From contig PGZZ01000009.1 of assembly GCA_002841545.1 (NCBI GenBank), forward strand, positions 1 through 64,000: a stretch of DNA of 64,000 nucleotides, read 5' to 3'. A model generated the notes under the pieces. It was given only the letters and a program-made list of their open reading frames with translations, made no database searches and had not been told where the DNA came from. Source of the stretch: Firmicutes bacterium HGW-Firmicutes-16 (GTDB lineage: Bacteria; Bacillota; Clostridia; Oscillospirales; Oscillospiraceae). A program made the position numbers and the translations under genes. How positions within the stretch are numbered: position 1 is the first letter of the stretch; each line of letters opens with the position of its first letter. Below are positions 25,789-33,998 of the stretch, one piece after another.

Positions 25789-26997
25789 ATGATGAAAACA
25801 CAGGAGCTGAGCGGCAGGATTATCGAGGCCGCTGAAATTCTGAGAGCGGGCGGACTTGTTGCCGTCCCGACTGAAACAGTCTACGGACTTGCGGCAAACG
25901 GCTTTCTTGAAAACGCTGTTACAAAGATATATGAAGTCAAGGGCAGGCCGGAAAACAAGCCCTTGAGCCTTATGGTGAAAGGTGCGGAGGCAATCGCTGA
26001 ACTCTGCGAGGACGTTCCGAAAGCGGCATATGTTCTCGCAGATGTGTTTTGGCCCGGGCCTTTGACTATTGTCCTGAAAGCAAAAAAAACCATACCGGAT
26101 ATTGTACGCGCGGGCGGAGACACCGTCGGACTGCGCTGTCCCGACCATCCTAAGCTTTGTGAGCTGCTGGGTGCAATCGATTTTCCGCTTGCCGCACCTT
26201 CGGCGAACCCTTCGGGAGAAAAAAGCCCTGTGAAGGCGCAGGACGTTCTTAAGTATTTCGACGGCAAAATTGAGGGCATAATAGACGGAGGAGAGTGTAC
26301 GCTGGGAAGGGAATCTACCATCGTCGATTTGTCCAAAACACCCTATACCGTATTGCGTGAGGGCGCTGTTTCCTCTAACGACGTTTTTATGGCGCTCACA
26401 GCCTCGCTCACGATTATCGGTATAACCGGCGGTACAGGCAGCGGAAAAACTACTGCACTGAACGTAATTCACGACATGGGCGGACTTGTTATTGATACGG
26501 ATGAGGTTTATCATACGCTCCTTAATGAAAGCGAGCCGATGCTGGATGCACTTAATGAGAGATTTCCCGGTGTTATTCCCAAAGGGACACGCGACACAAA
26601 GGCACTGGGAGAAATCGTTTTCTCGAATCCCGAAGAGCTACGTGCGCTGAACGCGATAACGCATAAATTTGTCGGCGAAGAAATTGCTAGACAATTGACG
26701 AATTGGGCAAGGCAGGGTAATACTCTGGCGGCAATCGACGCGATTGCCCTGATAGAGGGCGGTGCAGGGAATATCTGCAAGGCAACTGTAGGCATAACGG
26801 CGCCGACGGAGATTCGTATAGAACGCCTGATGAAGAGAGAAAGTATCTCCCGCGAGTATGCGATATTGCGTATATCTGCACAGAAGCCCAATGAATTTTT
26901 TGAAAAAAACTGCGACTTTACCGTTTCCAATGACGGTACGGAGGATAGTTTTAGAATAAAATGCAGAGAATTATTTGATAGTATTGTCAGGAGGTAA
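25789..26997 (+). CDS. Fusion of Sua5/TsaC threonylcarbamoyl-AMP synthase and CoaE dephospho-CoA kinase
   Basis: A 402-residue two-domain enzyme. The N-terminal half (about 10-205) is a YrdC/Sua5 domain with GGLVAVPTETVYGLAAN, KIYEVKGRPENKPLSLMV, and the SANPSGEKSP motif; it makes the L-threonylcarbamoyl-AMP used for t6A tRNA modification. The C-terminal half (about 207-402) is CoaE, with the P-loop GITGGTGSGKTT, DTDEVYHTLL and the substrate-binding DAIALIEGG segment; it performs the last step of coenzyme A synthesis. The frame is continuous with a short linker, so this is a true fusion, not overlapping genes. It lies between prfA and an aminopeptidase in an operon. Confidence 0.9.
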   Translation: MMKTQELSGRIIEAAEILRAGGLVAVPTETVYGLAANGFLENAVTKIYEVKGRPENKPLSLMVKGAEAIAELCEDVPKAAYVLADVFWPGPLTIVLKAKKTIPDIVRAGGDTVGLRCPDHPKLCELLGAIDFPLAAPSANPSGEKSPVKAQDVLKYFDGKIEGIIDGGECTLGRESTIVDLSKTPYTVLREGAVSSNDVFMALTASLTIIGITGGTGSGKTTALNVIHDMGGLVIDTDEVYHTLLNESEPMLDALNERFPGVIPKGTRDTKALGEIVFSNPEELRALNAITHKFVGEEIARQLTNWARQGNTLAAIDAIALIEGGAGNICKATVGITAPTEIRIERLMKRESISREYAILRISAQKPNEFFEKNCDFTVSNDGTEDSFRIKCRELFDSIVRR

Positions 26998-27002
26998 GCA
27001 TT

Positions 27003-28397
27003 ATGGACACAGAAAAGTCTGCGAGAAAAGACAGGCTGTTTTATAAGCAGAAAAACGGCTATGAAATAATAGACGAAAAGGAGCTGGAAGCGCTCGAGAG
27101 CTACTGCAAGGGCTATATGGACTTTTTAGGCGGTGCTAAAACTGAGCGCGAAGCTGTTGCCGCGGGTATTAAGCTCGCCGAGGCGAAAGGCTTTGTCCCC
27201 TATAAATTAGGCATGGAACTTAAGCCCGGAACGAAGATTTACCATTCAAACAGAGGCAAAGCGCTCCTGCTTGCAGTTGTTGGCAAAAAGTCTCTCGGAG
27301 AAGGCTGTGTCATCGCGGCGGCGCACGTCGATAGTCCGCGCCTCGATTTGAAGCAGGTGCCTGTTTATGAGGACAGCTCAATCTGCTATTTCAAGACGCA
27401 TTATTACGGCGGTATTAAGAAATATCAGTGGCTGACCATTCCGCTTGAACTGCACGGTGTTATCGTTCTAAAGGACGGAAAAACAGTCGATGTCTGCATA
27501 GGCAAAGACAAGTCAGACCCGATTTTTCAAATTACTGACCTTTTACCGCATTTGGCAAAGGAACAGAGAAAGAAATCCTCCGACGATTTTGTACCCGGCG
27601 AGAACCTTAACCTGATTGCGGGTACAATACCCGATAAGGAAGACGTTAAAGACAAGGTCAAGCTCGCAATAATGGATCTTCTGAACAAGAAATACGGTAT
27701 CATCGAGGAGGATTTCCTCTCCGCCGAGCTTTCCGCCGTTCCCGCTTACGATGTCCGCGAAGTCGGTCTTGACCGCAGTCTAATTGCGGGCTACGGGCAC
27801 GACGACCGCGTCTGCGCCTATGCCGAACTTGCGGCAATTCTTGAGGCTGAGTCTCCCGAGAAGACGGCAGTGTGCATTCTTGCGGACAAGGAGGAAATCG
27901 GTTCCGAGGGCGTTTCGGGCATGAAGAGCATGGCGTTTGAGCGCTTTATGAGTGATCTCTGTGATTCGCAGGGTGTTAAGCTCACGCACTGCTTTGCAAA
28001 CAGTTTCTGCATTTCGGCGGATGTCACGAACGCTTTTGACCCTATCTATCCCGATGTTTCGGAAAAGCGCAACGCCGCAAAGATAAATTACGGCATCAGC
28101 ATTTGCAAATTTACCGGACACGGCGGCAAATCCGGCTCCAGCGATGCTTCGGCAGAAACCGTTGCGCGCGTGCGCCGCATTTTTGCCGAAAATAATGTTG
28201 TCTGGCAGATGGCGGAGCTTGGCAAGGTCGATCAGGGCGGCGGCGGCACAGTCGCAATGTATATGGCAGAGCGCGATATTGATACAATCGACGCCGGAGT
28301 GCCCGTACTTTCCATGCACGCACCTTATGAAACCGTTTCAAAATTTGACTGCTATATGACCTATAAGGGAATTAAAGCGGCCTACGCTGAAAAATAG
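27003..28397 (+). CDS. M18 family aminopeptidase
   Basis: A 464-residue zinc aminopeptidase of family M18 (aspartyl aminopeptidase / ApeA type). Metal ligands and catalytic residues are in AAHVDSPRLDLKQ, GYGHDDRVCAY, ADKEEIGSEG, SADVTNAFDP and SMHAPYETVS. Length is typical, and no signal peptide is seen, so it acts in the cytosol on N-terminal acidic or neutral residues. It is the third gene after prfA (5 bases after the fusion gene) and is followed by a hairpin that also covers the tepA RBS. Confidence 0.92.
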   Translation: MDTEKSARKDRLFYKQKNGYEIIDEKELEALESYCKGYMDFLGGAKTEREAVAAGIKLAEAKGFVPYKLGMELKPGTKIYHSNRGKALLLAVVGKKSLGEGCVIAAAHVDSPRLDLKQVPVYEDSSICYFKTHYYGGIKKYQWLTIPLELHGVIVLKDGKTVDVCIGKDKSDPIFQITDLLPHLAKEQRKKSSDDFVPGENLNLIAGTIPDKEDVKDKVKLAIMDLLNKKYGIIEEDFLSAELSAVPAYDVREVGLDRSLIAGYGHDDRVCAYAELAAILEAESPEKTAVCILADKEEIGSEGVSGMKSMAFERFMSDLCDSQGVKLTHCFANSFCISADVTNAFDPIYPDVSEKRNAAKINYGISICKFTGHGGKSGSSDASAETVARVRRIFAENNVVWQMAELGKVDQGGGGTVAMYMAERDIDTIDAGVPVLSMHAPYETVSKFDCYMTYKGIKAAYAEK

Positions 28398-28419
28398 TAT
28401 TGTATCGTTTTCAAATAAT

Positions 28420-28463
28420 AAAACCCCCGATTTTGCAAAGACTAATGCAGAAACGGGGGTTTT
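28420..28463 (+). terminator. Hairpin between the aminopeptidase and tepA that covers the tepA RBS
   Basis: A perfect 10-bp stem (28420-28429 with 28454-28463) is followed by ATTTATG, where ATG is the tepA start. It works as a terminator for the upstream operon, but its right arm CGGGGG is also the only RBS candidate for tepA. Confidence 0.7.
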
Positions 28464-28467
28464 ATTT

Positions 28468-29181
28468 ATGAGTGATTTATTTAACGGCGACCTCGAAAAA
28501 GACGACGAGGATACAACGACCGGAAACATAAACAACTATGGAAGTGTCGTGATTGGACCGGAACAGAGTCCGATACACTGCCTTACAATTGTAGGGCAGA
28601 TTGAAGGACATCAGATACTCCATGAGAGCACAAAAACAACGAAATACGAGCATGTTATGCCTATAATTGCGGCGGTCGAGGAAAGTCGCGACATTAAGGC
28701 GCTGCTCATTCTGGTCAATACCGCGGGAGGAGACGTGGAAGCAGGGCTTGCTATAGCCGAGCTCGTCGCGGGAATGAAAAAGCCGACGGCATCGATTGTC
28801 CTTGGCGGAGGCCATTCTATCGGAGTTCCGCTAGCGGTGGCCGCTAAGAAAAGCTATATTGCGCCGAGCGCGGCAATGACGATACACCCAGTCAGGCTAA
28901 ACGGCGTTGTCATTGCGGTTCCGCAAAGCTTCAACTATTTCCAGCGCACACAGGAGCGTGTCGTGAAGTTTATTATTAATAATTCGCACATCGCAAGGGA
29001 AACACTGATGGACTATATGCTCCGCACAAGCGAGCTTGCGAACGATGTGGGCAGCGTTATAGATGCGGAGGACGCCGTAAAATGCGGGCTTATTGACAGC
29101 ATCGGTTCTCTATCTGATGCACTGTGTTATTTGCACGGCGAGATTGAAAAAGCAGCTAACAGCGAGCATCCAAAAGAGTAA
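28468..29181 (+). CDS. tepA: ClpP-like protease TepA
   Basis: A 237-residue member of the ClpP/crotonase superfamily of the TepA (YmfB) type. Catalytic Ser is in the GGGHSIGVPL motif near residue 116, and the His in MTIHPVRLNG. The fold motif ILVNTAGGDVEAGLAIAE is clear. In Bacillus TepA is linked to protein export and to SASP degradation at germination, which fits this spore-former. There is no clp ATPase next to it. The start lies immediately after a strong hairpin. Confidence 0.87.
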   Translation: MSDLFNGDLEKDDEDTTTGNINNYGSVVIGPEQSPIHCLTIVGQIEGHQILHESTKTTKYEHVMPIIAAVEESRDIKALLILVNTAGGDVEAGLAIAELVAGMKKPTASIVLGGGHSIGVPLAVAAKKSYIAPSAAMTIHPVRLNGVVIAVPQSFNYFQRTQERVVKFIINNSHIARETLMDYMLRTSELANDVGSVIDAEDAVKCGLIDSIGSLSDALCYLHGEIEKAANSEHPKE

Positions 29182-29199
29182 GATTTAATTTCATTAAAT

Positions 29200-29242
29200 A
29201 CAACAAGGCAGCCAACCGAAAAGCGGTTCGCTGCCTTGTTGT
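29200..29242. terminator. Hairpin between tepA and degV
   Basis: An 11-12 bp GC-rich stem (CAACAAGGCAG with CTGCCTTGTTG) lies between convergent genes. The T-run is weak. Confidence 0.6.
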
Positions 29243-29281
29243 GCGGTTTACATAATATTACAAAACAATTTTAATAATAAA

Positions 29282-30157
29282 TCAAAGTCTCTTATTCGCA
29301 AGGAAGAACAAAGCGATTGTACCTGGACCGGAGTGGGAGCCGATTACGGGGCCTATTGGGTTTATGTATACAGTCTGCACGCCCAATCGTTCTCGGACGA
29401 GCTTTTCAACATATTTCGCGTCATCCAAAGCATCGCCGTGGCTGATGAAAACCGTTTGCTCAGAAGGGTCAATCGCTGTTTTTTCCATTCGAGCTACTAG
29501 CTCCTCAAGGCTTTTTCGGCGTCCTCTTATTTTGTCAACAGGGATGAGATGACCCTCGTCATCAACGTGCAGGACGGGCTTAATGTTCAGCATTGTTCCG
29601 ACAAAGGCGGCAGCTCCGGAAACGCGCCCGCCGCGCTTTAGGTGGTTGAGATCGTCCACCGTGAACCAATGCGCGAGGTGCAGTTTGTTTTCCTCGACCC
29701 AAGTGGCAACATCGTCGATGCTCATACCCTGCTTTTTTCGCATAGCGGCATGCCAGACGATGAGACCCTCTCCCATTGAAGCCGCCAATGTATCGACCAG
29801 CACAATCTTTCTGTCAGGAAATTCCTCTTTCAAATCTTCCGTCGCAAGCATGACGGAGCTGAAGGTGCTGGATAGTCCGGATGAAAATCCAAGGTACAGT
29901 ACGTCGAGCCCATCTAGAAGATAGGGTCTTACTTCGTCCTTGAAGATTTCGCCGTTTATCTGCGTTGTAGTCGAGGTCTTGCCCGCTCGGAGCTGCTCGT
30001 AGAAATCGTGCGAGGAGAGATACCTTTCATCGGGGGTATTCAGAAAGTCTTTCCCGTCGACGGTATACAGCATGGGAATAACATGGAGTTCTAGCTCTTC
30101 TGTGAGAAAAGCCGGCAGATCTGACGTTGAATCAGTAACAATTTTATAGTTCGACAT
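29282..30157 (-). CDS. DegV family fatty-acid-binding protein
   Basis: A 291-residue DegV/FakB-type protein. It has the N-terminal VTDSTSDLPAFL motif, TTTQINGEIF, GLSSTFSS near residue 92, and C-terminal SHGDALDDAKYVEKL and GSHSGPGTIALFF. Family members bind fatty acids and hand them to FakA kinase. fakA is not in this window. Full length; good RBS (GGAGG) upstream of 30157. Confidence 0.9.
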   Translation of the reverse strand: MSNYKIVTDSTSDLPAFLTEELELHVIPMLYTVDGKDFLNTPDERYLSSHDFYEQLRAGKTSTTTQINGEIFKDEVRPYLLDGLDVLYLGFSSGLSSTFSSVMLATEDLKEEFPDRKIVLVDTLAASMGEGLIVWHAAMRKKQGMSIDDVATWVEENKLHLAHWFTVDDLNHLKRGGRVSGAAAFVGTMLNIKPVLHVDDEGHLIPVDKIRGRRKSLEELVARMEKTAIDPSEQTVFISHGDALDDAKYVEKLVRERLGVQTVYINPIGPVIGSHSGPGTIALFFLANKRL

Positions 30158-30213
30158 AAAAACTGCCTCCTTTCCGGGGATAACCGGATGTATTTGTTTT
30201 TTTTGTTATACAC

Positions 30214-30870
30214 TTAGCATTTTACTTTCCCACCGAGCTTAAATACGTCGGAGGCTTTGCCAATGACTACTAGGTGATCAGCTTCTTTAAAGATATAGTC
30301 GGCGCCGGGCGCAATCGAAAGAGAGTTGTCACGCTTTACAGCGATTATATTGACGTTGAACTTGTTGCGAACATCCAGATCTCTAACGGTCTTGTCGGCC
30401 CACTTCGGGCAGCAGGGTATTTCATATATCGAGTATTCCGGTGTGAGCTGAATATAATCGAAGATGTTATCCGCGTTATAGCGTATGGCGAGCTTTTCAG
30501 CAAGTTCACGCTCTGGATATACGACTTCGTCCGCTCCAATTTTATAGAGCAGCTTTGTTTGACGAGCAGTATTTGCTTTTGACACAACATGGGCTGCGCC
30601 TAGCTCCTTGAGCATCGCGGTTACTTCGAGTGAAGAATGGAAATCCTCGCCGATAGTAACGAAGCAAATATCAAAGTTGTTTACGCCGAGAGATGACAGC
30701 ACCGCCTCGTTGCAGCAGTCGCCAATATGAGCGTCTGTAAACTCATGCGCAATTTCGTCGATGACGTCGGGGTCTCTGTCAACTATCATGACATCGTTTC
30801 CGAGCTCTTGCATACGTTCAGCAAAATAACGGCCGAAACGACCCATCCCTATAACTAAAATCGATTTCAT
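30214..30870 (-). CDS. ktrA: Potassium uptake regulatory subunit TrkA/KtrA
   Basis: A 218-residue cytosolic RCK protein. The Rossmann motif VIGMGRFGRYFAERM lies at the N-terminus, followed by DRDPDVIDEIA, and the TrkA-C domain fills the C-terminus (about 140-218). A single RCK unit fits KtrA of Ktr systems, which gates the membrane subunit in response to ATP/ADP or c-di-AMP. I chose 30870 since the upstream open frame has no motif. It follows trkH by 153 bases on the same strand. Confidence 0.9.
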   Translation of the reverse strand: MKSILVIGMGRFGRYFAERMQELGNDVMIVDRDPDVIDEIAHEFTDAHIGDCCNEAVLSSLGVNNFDICFVTIGEDFHSSLEVTAMLKELGAAHVVSKANTARQTKLLYKIGADEVVYPERELAEKLAIRYNADNIFDYIQLTPEYSIYEIPCCPKWADKTVRDLDVRNKFNVNIIAVKRDNSLSIAPGADYIFKEADHLVVIGKASDVFKLGGKVKC

Positions 30871-31023
30871 GTTTATGACCATTCCTTTCGATTTGCTTAA
30901 GACACAAAATGACCACATAATAGGATGGCCATAAATTGTGCATGTGTTGCGGTTGCCCACAGGGTGAGCAACACGCATTTGAAATCATAGAAAGTTTGAA
31001 ACAAGTTTCAAACTAATTACTCC

Positions 31024-32376
31024 TTAGCCTATGAGAATATGTGTTGTCGGTCTGCTTATCGGAATATTCTTTCGCCTTTCGGCGAGAACCAGCATAAGAG
31101 ACAAGCCGCCGACCCTGCCAGTAAACATCAACATTATCAAAATGAGCTTTGAAGCTGAACATAACGTCGGGGTGATGCCCAACGTCAGTCCGACAGTTCC
31201 AATTGCCGAAACGGACTCGAACAGCACCTGCGTAAACGAATATGGCTCTATCGCGCAGATGATGAGTACAGCGGTAAACAGGCAGGCGGCGTAGACGGTA
31301 AAGATCGAGCTCGCCTGAACGATTGTGTTATCATCGAGCTTCCGCTTGAATACCGTCACACCGCCGTGTCCTCTCGCCGCTGCAAGAGCACTGAGGAGAA
31401 GAACTGCGAAGGTCGTCGTTTTGATACCGCCGGCAGTGGAACCAGGGCTGCCGCCGATGAACATCAGTACCGTCGAGAGCAGCTTGCCGGACTCCGACAA
31501 CGCCGCTTCGTCTATCGAGTTGAAGCCCGCCGTTCTAGGCGTCACGGACTGGAACACGGAGGAAAGTACTTTCTGCCAGAACGTGAAGCCCTTGAGGGCA
31601 TGATCATGTTCAAAGATGAAGAACAGTATCGTACCGCCAACTAGCAAGACAGCGGTGGTCACAAGAGCAATCTTAGAATGTACCTCGTACTTCTTGAAAT
31701 TGAATCTGTGCCGTGCAATATCAGTCCAGACAATGAAGCCGATACCGCCGATTAGGACAAGTGCTACGACTGTAAGAATGACTACCGGATTGAATTGCAG
31801 TCCTGGAGTTGTAAGTGAGCTAAACTGCCCGTATTTGCCCATCAGATCAAAGCCGGCGTTGCAGAAGGCCGAAACGGAGTGAAACACAGCATTCCAAAGA
31901 CCGGGCATAAAACCCATTCGTGGGATAAAAACGAACGCGAGTATGACTGTGCCAACGCACTCGACTATTGCGGTTCCTTTAATAATACGGTGAAGCAGCT
32001 TTGCAATTCCGCTTATATGGAGCGAGCCCGCAGACTGCATGATGAGACGTCTTTGACCGAGGGAAATGCGCCTTTTGAGTACGAGCGCAATCATCGACAT
32101 ACTAGTCATAACTCCGAGTCCACCGATCTGGATGAGTAGAAGCACGACCACCTGTCCGAAAACGGACCAATGGGTGTACGTGTCCACAACGACGAGCCCA
32201 GTAACACAGCTTGCAGACGTCGCCGTAAACATTGCGGTTATGAACGGGGTCCATTCGTGTGTCCTCGAAGATATCGGTAAGCAAAGTAAGAACGCGCCCG
32301 TAATAATCAGACAGAAAAAACTCATGACAATCACTTGAGTGTATGTGAGTTTGGGAAGGCGAAACTGCTTTTTCAT
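31024..32376 (-). CDS. ktrB: Potassium uptake membrane subunit TrkH/KtrB
   Basis: A 450-residue membrane protein with four repeated M1-P-M2 units. Selectivity-filter regions are visible as TSASCVTGLVVVDT, SAFCNAGFDLMG, RTAGFNS and SAIGTVGLTLG. Ends with FTGRVGGLSLML, typical of the family. Together with the RCK protein downstream it forms a K+ or Na+/K+ uptake system. No c-di-AMP riboswitch motif is recognisable in its 5' region. Confidence 0.93.
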   Translation of the reverse strand: MKKQFRLPKLTYTQVIVMSFFCLIITGAFLLCLPISSRTHEWTPFITAMFTATSASCVTGLVVVDTYTHWSVFGQVVVLLLIQIGGLGVMTSMSMIALVLKRRISLGQRRLIMQSAGSLHISGIAKLLHRIIKGTAIVECVGTVILAFVFIPRMGFMPGLWNAVFHSVSAFCNAGFDLMGKYGQFSSLTTPGLQFNPVVILTVVALVLIGGIGFIVWTDIARHRFNFKKYEVHSKIALVTTAVLLVGGTILFFIFEHDHALKGFTFWQKVLSSVFQSVTPRTAGFNSIDEAALSESGKLLSTVLMFIGGSPGSTAGGIKTTTFAVLLLSALAAARGHGGVTVFKRKLDDNTIVQASSIFTVYAACLFTAVLIICAIEPYSFTQVLFESVSAIGTVGLTLGITPTLCSASKLILIMLMFTGRVGGLSLMLVLAERRKNIPISRPTTHILIG

Positions 32377-32584
32377 AGCTGTCCCTTCAAATATTCAAAG
32401 TTATAACTATCGCTTTTCTCATTGAAAAACCGTGATTGCAAGTATATCATAACGTTCACAAATTATCTATATATTTTTGGCGAAAAGAGCAATATTGTGC
32501 AATTTGCAGACGTTTGCACAAAAGAGTACATTTTCGTAGTGATTTCAAGGTAATTACGAAGGGATGATGAAAACGGAGGGGCTT

Positions 32585-32866
32585 ATGAATACGGAAATAG
32601 TATATGTTGCAGTCATTACGATAATCAGCTATCTCGTGGCGCAGGGAGTCAAGGCAACCTCGCTCGATAATAAGTGGATACCTGTAATTTGCGGAATTTG
32701 CGGCGCGATTATGGGCTACATCGGGCTTAAGGTAATGCCTGGTTTTCCCGCGGACGATCCGCTGACGGCGATTGCTGTCGGAGTCGTTTCGGGACTTGCC
32801 GCGACAGGTTCGCATGAAATCGCCAAGCAGCTTTCGGTGAAAACAGATGAAAATAATCAGCAGTGA
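32585..32866 (+). CDS. Phage-type holin
   Basis: A 93-residue protein with two to three membrane helices (about 4-22, 33-51, 60-78), a small cytosolic basic tail (QLSVKTDENNQQ), and a layout like holins of Gram-positive phages. It overlaps the amidase by 20 bases, so both form a lysis-type module. There is no neighbouring phage gene. An upstream ATG at 32564 is possible, but GGAGGGG fits 32585 better. Confidence 0.72.
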   Translation: MNTEIVYVAVITIISYLVAQGVKATSLDNKWIPVICGICGAIMGYIGLKVMPGFPADDPLTAIAVGVVSGLAATGSHEIAKQLSVKTDENNQQ

Positions 32867-33473
32867 TTTTAAGTGGGCTTTCGCGCTGACTCCGAGAAGC
32901 GTCACTACGCATCTAATTCTGCACCACGCAGGTGTCTCGAGTGCAAGCACCGCCGGAATCCATGCCTATCATCTTTCAAAGGGCTGGGCAGGGATTGCTT
33001 ATCACTATTTCGTCACAAAAAGCGGCGAGATTTACAGCGGCAGACCGGAAAACATGCGCGGAGGACATACGACGAACTGGAACTATTGCTCGATCGGAAT
33101 CTGCTTCGAGGGTAATTTCGAAACAGAACATATGCCGGAGGCACAAATTGCGGCAGGCAGGGAACTTGTTGCGGACATTGTCGCGCGCTATCCTTCTATC
33201 GTTATCGGGAGACACTCGGACTTCGGTCAGACTGCCTGTCCCGGAAAGAACTTCCCGCTTGACAGGATCGAGTGCTCAAAGAACACGGAACCTCAAAAGG
33301 ATGCAGAAGTATCTGATTCACCTTCGGATTGGGCAAAGAGCGCTTGCTTATGGGCGGTCGAGAAGTGCCTTTTTCAAGGCAAAGGCGACAATAGATATCA
33401 CTGGCATGAAGGCGTGACAAGGGAAGAGCTTGCAGTAATTATGGAGAGAGCCTCAAAGCTCTTTATGGCTTAA
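32847..33473 (+). CDS. N-acetylmuramoyl-L-alanine amidase (endolysin-like)
   Basis: A 208-residue protein: an Amidase_2/PGRP-like catalytic domain (about 15-150) with HLILHHAG (Zn His), GIAYHYFVTKSGEIYSGRP, CSIGICFEGNFE and a C-terminal GRHSDFGQTACPGKNFPLD (Zn His and Cys), then a short C-terminal region resembling one SLH-like repeat (DWAKSACLWAVEKCLF...VTREELAVI). No signal peptide, as in endolysins that depend on a holin. The pair overlaps the holin gene and is isolated from any capsid or tail gene, so it is a remnant or a domesticated lysis module. Confidence 0.88.
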   Translation: MKIISSDFKWAFALTPRSVTTHLILHHAGVSSASTAGIHAYHLSKGWAGIAYHYFVTKSGEIYSGRPENMRGGHTTNWNYCSIGICFEGNFETEHMPEAQIAAGRELVADIVARYPSIVIGRHSDFGQTACPGKNFPLDRIECSKNTEPQKDAEVSDSPSDWAKSACLWAVEKCLFQGKGDNRYHWHEGVTREELAVIMERASKLFMA

Positions 33474-33543
33474 TAATATAATATACAGCATGCTGCCGAT
33501 GTCCAGTAAAAAATCGTCCCTTCCTGACATTGGCAGACATATG

Positions 33544-33579
33544 AAAACGCCACGGATGAATTTATCTGTGGCGTTTTTT
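33544..33579 (+). terminator. Terminator of the holin-amidase pair
   Basis: A 14-bp stem (33544-33557 with 33564-33577) with one G-U pair runs into TTTTTT. Confidence 0.85.
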
Positions 33580-33736
33580 CGTTTTGAGGGACAGTAACAG
33601 TATAAATGAAAAAGACATAATATAAGCCGGAAGATAAAATATTAGAACTGTTTTTGCTTGTTTTAATGCGCTTCGGGCTTTCTCGCCGCACTGAGGAGCC
33701 GAGAAAAAGTTTTGTGCGGAGAAAGGGAATAACTAT

Positions 33737-33844
33737 ATGTGCAACAATAATGGATTCAACGGCTGCCTCTGGGTCATTGTTATTATTGTTATCCTGGCCT
33801 GCTGCTCCGGAAGCTTCTTTGGCAATAACGATTGCGATTGTTGA
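33737..33844 (+). CDS. 35-residue Cys-rich single-helix miniprotein (copy 1)
   Basis: The product starts MCNNNGFNGCLWVI, has a hydrophobic helix at about 11-21, then CC at 22-23 and ends DCDC. AGAAAGGGA lies upstream. It is paralogous to the gene at 36608: NGCLWV at 8-13 and CC at 22-23 coincide. Both share the 5' stretch TGTGCGGAGAAAGGGA just upstream. It sits in a region of minus-strand genes as a plus-strand insert and ends in its own terminator. Similar tiny Gly/Cys-rich proteins occur widely in Oscillospiraceae-like genomes; function is unknown. Confidence 0.7.
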   Translation: MCNNNGFNGCLWVIVIIVILACCSGSFFGNNDCDC

Positions 33845-33961
33845 CGTATTGCAAGTGACGGCTTCTGCCTGCGGAAGGTAAACAGAAATTTATAGTTCTG
33901 AGTTTGGACAGCGGGGGATCTATTGAAAACTCTGGTTCGCTGTACATAGAAAAAGGATAAC

Positions 33962-33998
33962 GCCATAGATGAAGAGTCATCTATGGCTCTTTTTTTAT
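33962..33998 (+). terminator. Terminator downstream of miniprotein 1
   Basis: A perfect 11-bp stem (GCCATAGATGA with TCATCTATGGC) with a T-run. It overlaps the stop of the convergent peptidase gene. Confidence 0.75.
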
